DNA of 31,112 nt from Perkinsus olseni (taxonomy: Eukaryota > Perkinsozoa > Perkinsida), in NCBI GenBank assembly GCA_013115125.1, contig JABANN010000416.1:1-31112 (forward strand). The letters run 5' to 3'. The translations under genes were made by a program, and so were the position numbers. Below the pieces are notes generated by a model, which had not been told where the DNA came from, made no database searches, and saw only the letters and a program-made list of their open reading frames with translations. Numbering within the stretch: the stretch's first letter is position 1; every line of letters begins with the position of its first letter. Shown here one piece after another: positions 13,101 through 19,100 of the stretch.

Positions 13101-16100
13101 TGCCCTCGAGTAATGCCCGCCAAGTTGCCGCCTCGTCCCCTCTGGACAATTCTCAGCATCGTAGCCGAGTCCGGTGGATCGGACATCCGCCTAGCTGCGA
13201 GTCGGGGTCTACAGGATGCAGCTCCTGAGGATAGGAAGGCGATTCTGGACACGTTCGATGTTGACGACAATGGTGGGTCTCGGCTTCAGTGGAAGACACC
13301 TCCTGTCTGTCCTCGTCGTTGCACCAGGCGAGCTTGACGAGGAGGAGGCCCGCCTGTTGCATCTTGTGGGACGGAGCGAAGCAATGGAGCTATTCAATGC
13401 CATCCAGTACCGTGGCTTCAGCGTGGTCATGGAGGCCTCTTCCAAGGTAATGTCAACGGAGAGTGTTGTCATGTGGACACCAGTGCGAGGTAGGTTGCTC
13501 CCTCGGCGCTGCTTGAAGTCGGTAGGTCGGACGGCGAGGAGGCGGAGGTGGGCTTGTTGGTGCCGTCTCTGCCCGGGCGATATGACCTGCCATCACTTAG
13601 GCTTATGCCACTGCGTCGGGCTACAGGGCGGATGCTGATGGGGATCGTCGCCTGTCTGTGGGAGAGTTCAAGGACTTCCGAGACGCTATAGGAGCGAGCC
13701 ATCAAGTGCTGTCGCGACAGGTAGGTGGCTTCCGCTGGTCTGAGGTCTGAGATAGAGATGCGCTCCCAGGTTTTCAAAGACCTTGGTGGGGACGGGGACG
13801 GCGTGATCGAACTCGACTCCCTGGTGGAGCTGCACCTCTGCACCAAAGACCATCGGTGGGCAAGCTCAAGGGGGTGTCGGCCCTCTCAGTGTCGTGCACC
13901 TTAGGACAGTCCGTCTGATCTACGCCGTAGTGGAGGCGCAGCAGCTTCACTCCAAACTCGTCGAATTGGATCGTGATGGTACGGAGGAGCTCAGCGTGCA
14001 GGAGCTCGAGGGCGTCGGCATCGAACCTGAAGAGGCGGGTTGGGTAGGATGTTCGTGCCGTTACGTCTGTCTAGAGGGATCCGCGTCCAGTTGGTGCAGC
14101 TCCTTGATGCCGATAACAGCTCATCAGTTTCGGCAGCTGAATGGATGACCATGGCGGGGTTCTCCTACGAAGCTGCGCCCGACGGGGCGGTGTGGCTGGC
14201 CAGCAGGTAGGGAACGGCAGCTCCTCGTGCCGCTGTGAGCAGCACCTCAGGCTGCCAGCTCGAGAGAAGGAGTATGTGTTAGACTCGGCTAAGGTGATGG
14301 CGACCGCACTGCAGCTCCTGGACAGTCTGCCAAGCGACGAGATTAGAACTGTCAAAGACTTTATTGATGCAAACGGAAATGGTAAGTGCCCGTATGAGGC
14401 TCCGAGATACCCTATTCCGCTCACTACGAGCCCAATCTACTCATGCGGTGTGCTACAACTACACGAGATGCTACAACGAGATGGTGCAGTTTTGCGTACT
14501 CCTGTCACAGGACTCCTGTGGTATGATCAGGTCAGCTGTCTCCCTCGGAGTTCAGCCGTCTGCGGTTGTTGCGTGACATGCGCCCAATAGCGGACGCCGT
14601 CCTACCCCTGGAAGGAGCCCCGGTGGGCCCGCCTGTCCCGGAAGATCTGACCGCTCAGGCGTTCGAGGAGTTGGGCAAACGGATTGGAGCCTCTGAGAAA
14701 TTGTTCGGCTCTGAGGTGATGGAGTTCGATCTGGTGGTGCAGTGCCACAGGCTCTGTCAGGCCTTTGAACTCTTGTCGGACCCTCGACGGCAGCTCATCC
14801 CCCTCAGCGTCCTTGCCCGGTGGATGGAACTGCGCAAAAGAGGGTAAGGCAGTGCGATGGATTCCAGTTGGTACACTACAGTAGACGCTAAGCAACGCAA
14901 CACAGACCTGGTCGTAGAGCTGCCAGCGCATCGGATTCGAGTCTGATTGAACCGGCGACGGCGTTGGACTTGAAAGTGGCACACACACGGTCCTGATCAG
15001 GGCCCTCCGCTCGACAGCAGCGATGTTTTCGGCCATGAATATGGACGCTCTATTCTACAGTATCGATGAGGATAGGAGTGGACGCCTGTCGATGGAGGAG
15101 CTCGGCTGGGATGATGATGCTCAGCCGGTCGGTCTACTGCCGGTCGTCGTGGAGGAGCCTTTGATTCAGCTCTTCGAGGACCTGACTCGGAGTGAATTTC
15201 GGATGGGTGGAGTGTCAAGGACGATGCTGCAGCACTGGGTCCTCGCCAACACTGCCTCGCGAGAGAGGGTTCTCGCTGTGATGAAGTAAGCTGAGCGCTG
15301 GCCGGTTATGGGAGGAATGGCATGTTCTTCAGTCAGCTGGGCGGTGTAAACTCCTCAGAGCAGGAGAGAGTGGAGGGTCAGCTGCCGCCGAAGGAGGATG
15401 TATCCGGGCGGCTAGACTCTAATGGTGCTGGTGAGGCGCTGGGCTGTCTCTACGCACAGAAAATGAGGAGTTCAGGTCGTAATGGTTTCAAGGAGGACCG
15501 AGTCGATAGCCTTATGTATGGCGAAAGTCCGGGGGGCGTTTCTTATCGGGAGAAGTTCACCGAGGCCCTGAAGAGAGGCTTCGAGTCTGATATTAGTATA
15601 TCCACAAGGAGCCTGTTCGACAGCATGTCGTGGTTACAGCATGATGTAGGAGCAGCTCCCAGGGAGAAGAGGGACTCCGTCTCCTTAGGAGCAGCAGCAG
15701 CAGCAGCCACCTTCCTTCCTTGGAGTTGCCTGGGAAACCTCGGTAGCAGTCGTGTTCATCGCCATCTCACAGTTACCATCTCAGCCCTACTCGACTGTCT
15801 CGGCCTACCTCTCGGATCTAGATGGCGATGGCTCCCTCTCCCCTGCAGAGCTGAATACCATGAGAGCCCACAGTGGATCATATAGAAGGCTCTTCCCATC
15901 TAAGGTGGGTACTGCTGCCCTACAGAGTCATCATCGCCTTTTAGGTGCTGAAGCTACTGGCTGGCAATGAGTCAGGTACTGTGGGTGTACCTGAATATGA
16001 AGGACTCCGCCTGGCTACGAAGCACTCAGGGTACCGTGGCCGTCGCCGAGCATTCGTCGTTGTCGAGAGCACTCAGGAACCTACCTCTGATCTATCGCTT

Positions 16101-19100
16101 CATCGAGACGCTAGCGCTGCATGATCGATTCATGCAGTTCGACAGGGACGGTGATAATGAGCTGGCGCTGGAGGAGGTAGATGTTGAAGCTGAGGATGGG
16201 GACAAGAGATGGGTGGGTATCCCGCTGGCTAGAGGCCGCTGGAGTCCGCCCCGTTCGCCGTCCTTCAGTTCTTCGCCGTACTTGACTCCGATAGATCGGG
16301 AAAGCTGTCCCGAACGGAGTGGCAGAGGCTTGCTGGCCGAAGCCCTGATGCGAACCCGGCCGTGGTACAGTGGATAGCCAAAAAGTAGGGCGGGGCGAAG
16401 CTGGGATATCGGTTGGCCGCATCCTGTGGGCATAACGCCGCCCTCTCAGACTCGCCAAAAGGGAGGGCAGCTTTGACAAGGACACCGCCATCATCACTGT
16501 GAAGGTTATGGAGGAACTGGGGAAGTTGGGGAGGCAATACACTAAAGAATTGATCAATTTCCTGGACGAGGATGGCGATGGTGGGGTCGTTGGTAGCCTC
16601 TCCTTGTGGCCTTGTCGTCTTCAAATAACCTGCTCGAGGGTGGGTGGTCAAGGTAAAGTTGCTCCCGCTGAGTTCGCCCTCATCCGTCTCGCCTCGGACC
16701 TCATTCCCATCGTTGAGGAGATGATGCCTTACGAGCCACTAGGCCATGGTGTCGTTTCTGCGGACCTCTCCCGGAGTACCTTCCTAGAACTTGATCAAAC
16801 GTTGAAAGCAGGGAGCAGGATATTCTCGGATTCGGTGGGTCCGCTGAGATCGACTGTGACGGACAGGAGATCTTCACTACAGAACTTCGATCATCTATCG
16901 GTCGGTGATGCAATCCCGTTGGCAGTCATCACTCAGTGGATGAAACTGAGGGGCGCCAGGTAGGCCTGTCTGTTCAGAATTCACGGACTCCGGTTAGGGT
17001 CCACCTCAGGTTGCTCCGGGAAGCGGCAGCGCTATTCGGTGCAGCATCTCTCGGGCCGCTGTTCTACCGATTAGACGCCGACAGGAGCGGCCTTCTTTCG
17101 GGGGAGGAGCTCAGCTGGGATGAGGCTTCGGAGGTAGTAACCATGCCTGCTATGACTCACTACGGCTATCCTGTTGTTAGTTACTCGATATCCTCGATGG
17201 TTCCAGCGAAGGGCAGGGAGTGTCGCGCCGGGCGCTGCAGAGCTGGGCTTATATCAGGACCGTCCCTCTAGAGACCCGATTCCTCATTTTCGAGTTGAGC
17301 CTCGTAGCGGCTCTTAGGGTGATATATCCCGTCGTAGGCACCGCCACAGACTGGGGGTCTCTAGCCGCTCAGAGCTGAGACTTCGGCTGAGTTCGCTGCT
17401 GAGGAATGGTACGAAGGAAGATCGCGAGGAAGGGAAGAAGGGCAGGAAGGGCAGGAAGCATCATCCTGACGTGGTCGACGGATTTGCATTTTTCGACTTA
17501 GACGGCAACGGTGAGACAAGCTCACTGTCTCTTGGAGGGAAGCCAAGCCCTTGTCAGGCGAGATCGAAGAGGGGGAGGCCGTGTTGGTTCGGCTACTCCT
17601 GGGTCCCGATCTCGCCAGTCCGACGTTCGAGGATGCCTTCTATGAGCTACTTGACAGAGCCTTTGAAGCCGACACGGATCAAAGCGGCTCTTTCTTGGCG
17701 TCCATGTGGCGTCCTCATACCACTGTGAGACCGAAGCGACGTCCGTTGTGGTATGATGACTTTCTTCGGGCCCTCAGGGTTCCCTCTTCGAGATCGGTGC
17801 GCCACGTCCTGAGGAGCCCAGCGGAGACCCTGACGTCACCGTCTCCTATGTATTCCGCCTCTGCACACCTCCTTCCGACCTCCTCCTTCAGAGCCAACCA
17901 GCGGCGGTGTTCCCGCGCTCCAGACTGAGCCGGACGAGTTGGGTAGAGTTTGGTCGGGAGCTCGGTTCTAATGGAACCTTCACAGACGAGGTGGCCTTCG
18001 ATATTCCGGCCTGTTGGTGATACATGGGCGCCACGCTCAGTTGTACGACCTGCTGCAAGACAGCTGCGGCGGGGCCCGGCCATCTTGGCGGTTGGTCGAG
18101 AGCCTGTATCGTGCCTTGAAGGACGGCCGGTAGACAGTAGTCAACACAGCTGACCCGCTATGACTCCTTCAGAGGAACTGGTCGCCTGCTCAAGCTCCTG
18201 CGGTCGCTCGAATCGGAGTCGCGGTTCGTCGAGCTGGATGCTGACGGCGATGGACGGATATCCCCAATGGACGTCGGATGTGCTTCTGCAGCGTCAGCTG
18301 GCGGCGGACCGAGCCTCTGCGTAGTCTGGGTCGATCACGCTGGGTGCCTGGGAACCGTGGCTCCTTCAGTCGGCCTATACTAAGCTCATGTCCCTCATCC
18401 CATCGGAGGATCTGGGTCGACGGGAATGGCAGGTCCTGGTGCTGACGGATCCCGAGGCGTTGCCGTCCGGGGCATCCCTGTTTGTCTCTAAGTTAGCCCT
18501 CTCCGCTGCCGCGACTTTAGAGTACCATCATTTCAACCACTCAGATTGGCTGAGCTGTATGATGGGTCTGGCGATCCTCTCGCGCACCACGAGGAGGTTC
18601 TTCGATCCTTCCCTGAGGCCATCCGTGCGTCTATAAGGGAGTACATCACTTCTGATGACGGTAGGCCGCCCTTGTCTCAATGGCGGTAGGGTCATTACCC
18701 GATTTACTTCAGTCAAAACCACCACTACGATCCTGCGCGTAGCCGTCGCGCGAGGGGAGTTGGCGCCCCTGCTCGAAAGCGGGGAGGGCACTGTTGTGGA
18801 TGTGATCGGCCCTATCGATGCTAATGGTGACGGACGTATCGATGTTGAGGAGTTCATGGACTACGGTTTGGCCATGGAGGCCCCGAAAGGCGTCTTCTCC
18901 ACGGAGGTGAGGTTTGATTATCCTCGCTTCCCCACGTGGCCCCTTGAAGGCTTCAGGCAGGCGCCTCTCGCGTCATCCGCTCAGGCCTTCGACTCCCTTC
19001 TCGATATTGGCGATGATACGATACCGAAAGACATCCTGGTCATGCTGGGTCGGCTATGGAGTCGTCACAGGTACCCCGTTCTTGAGTATTCATGTCCATC

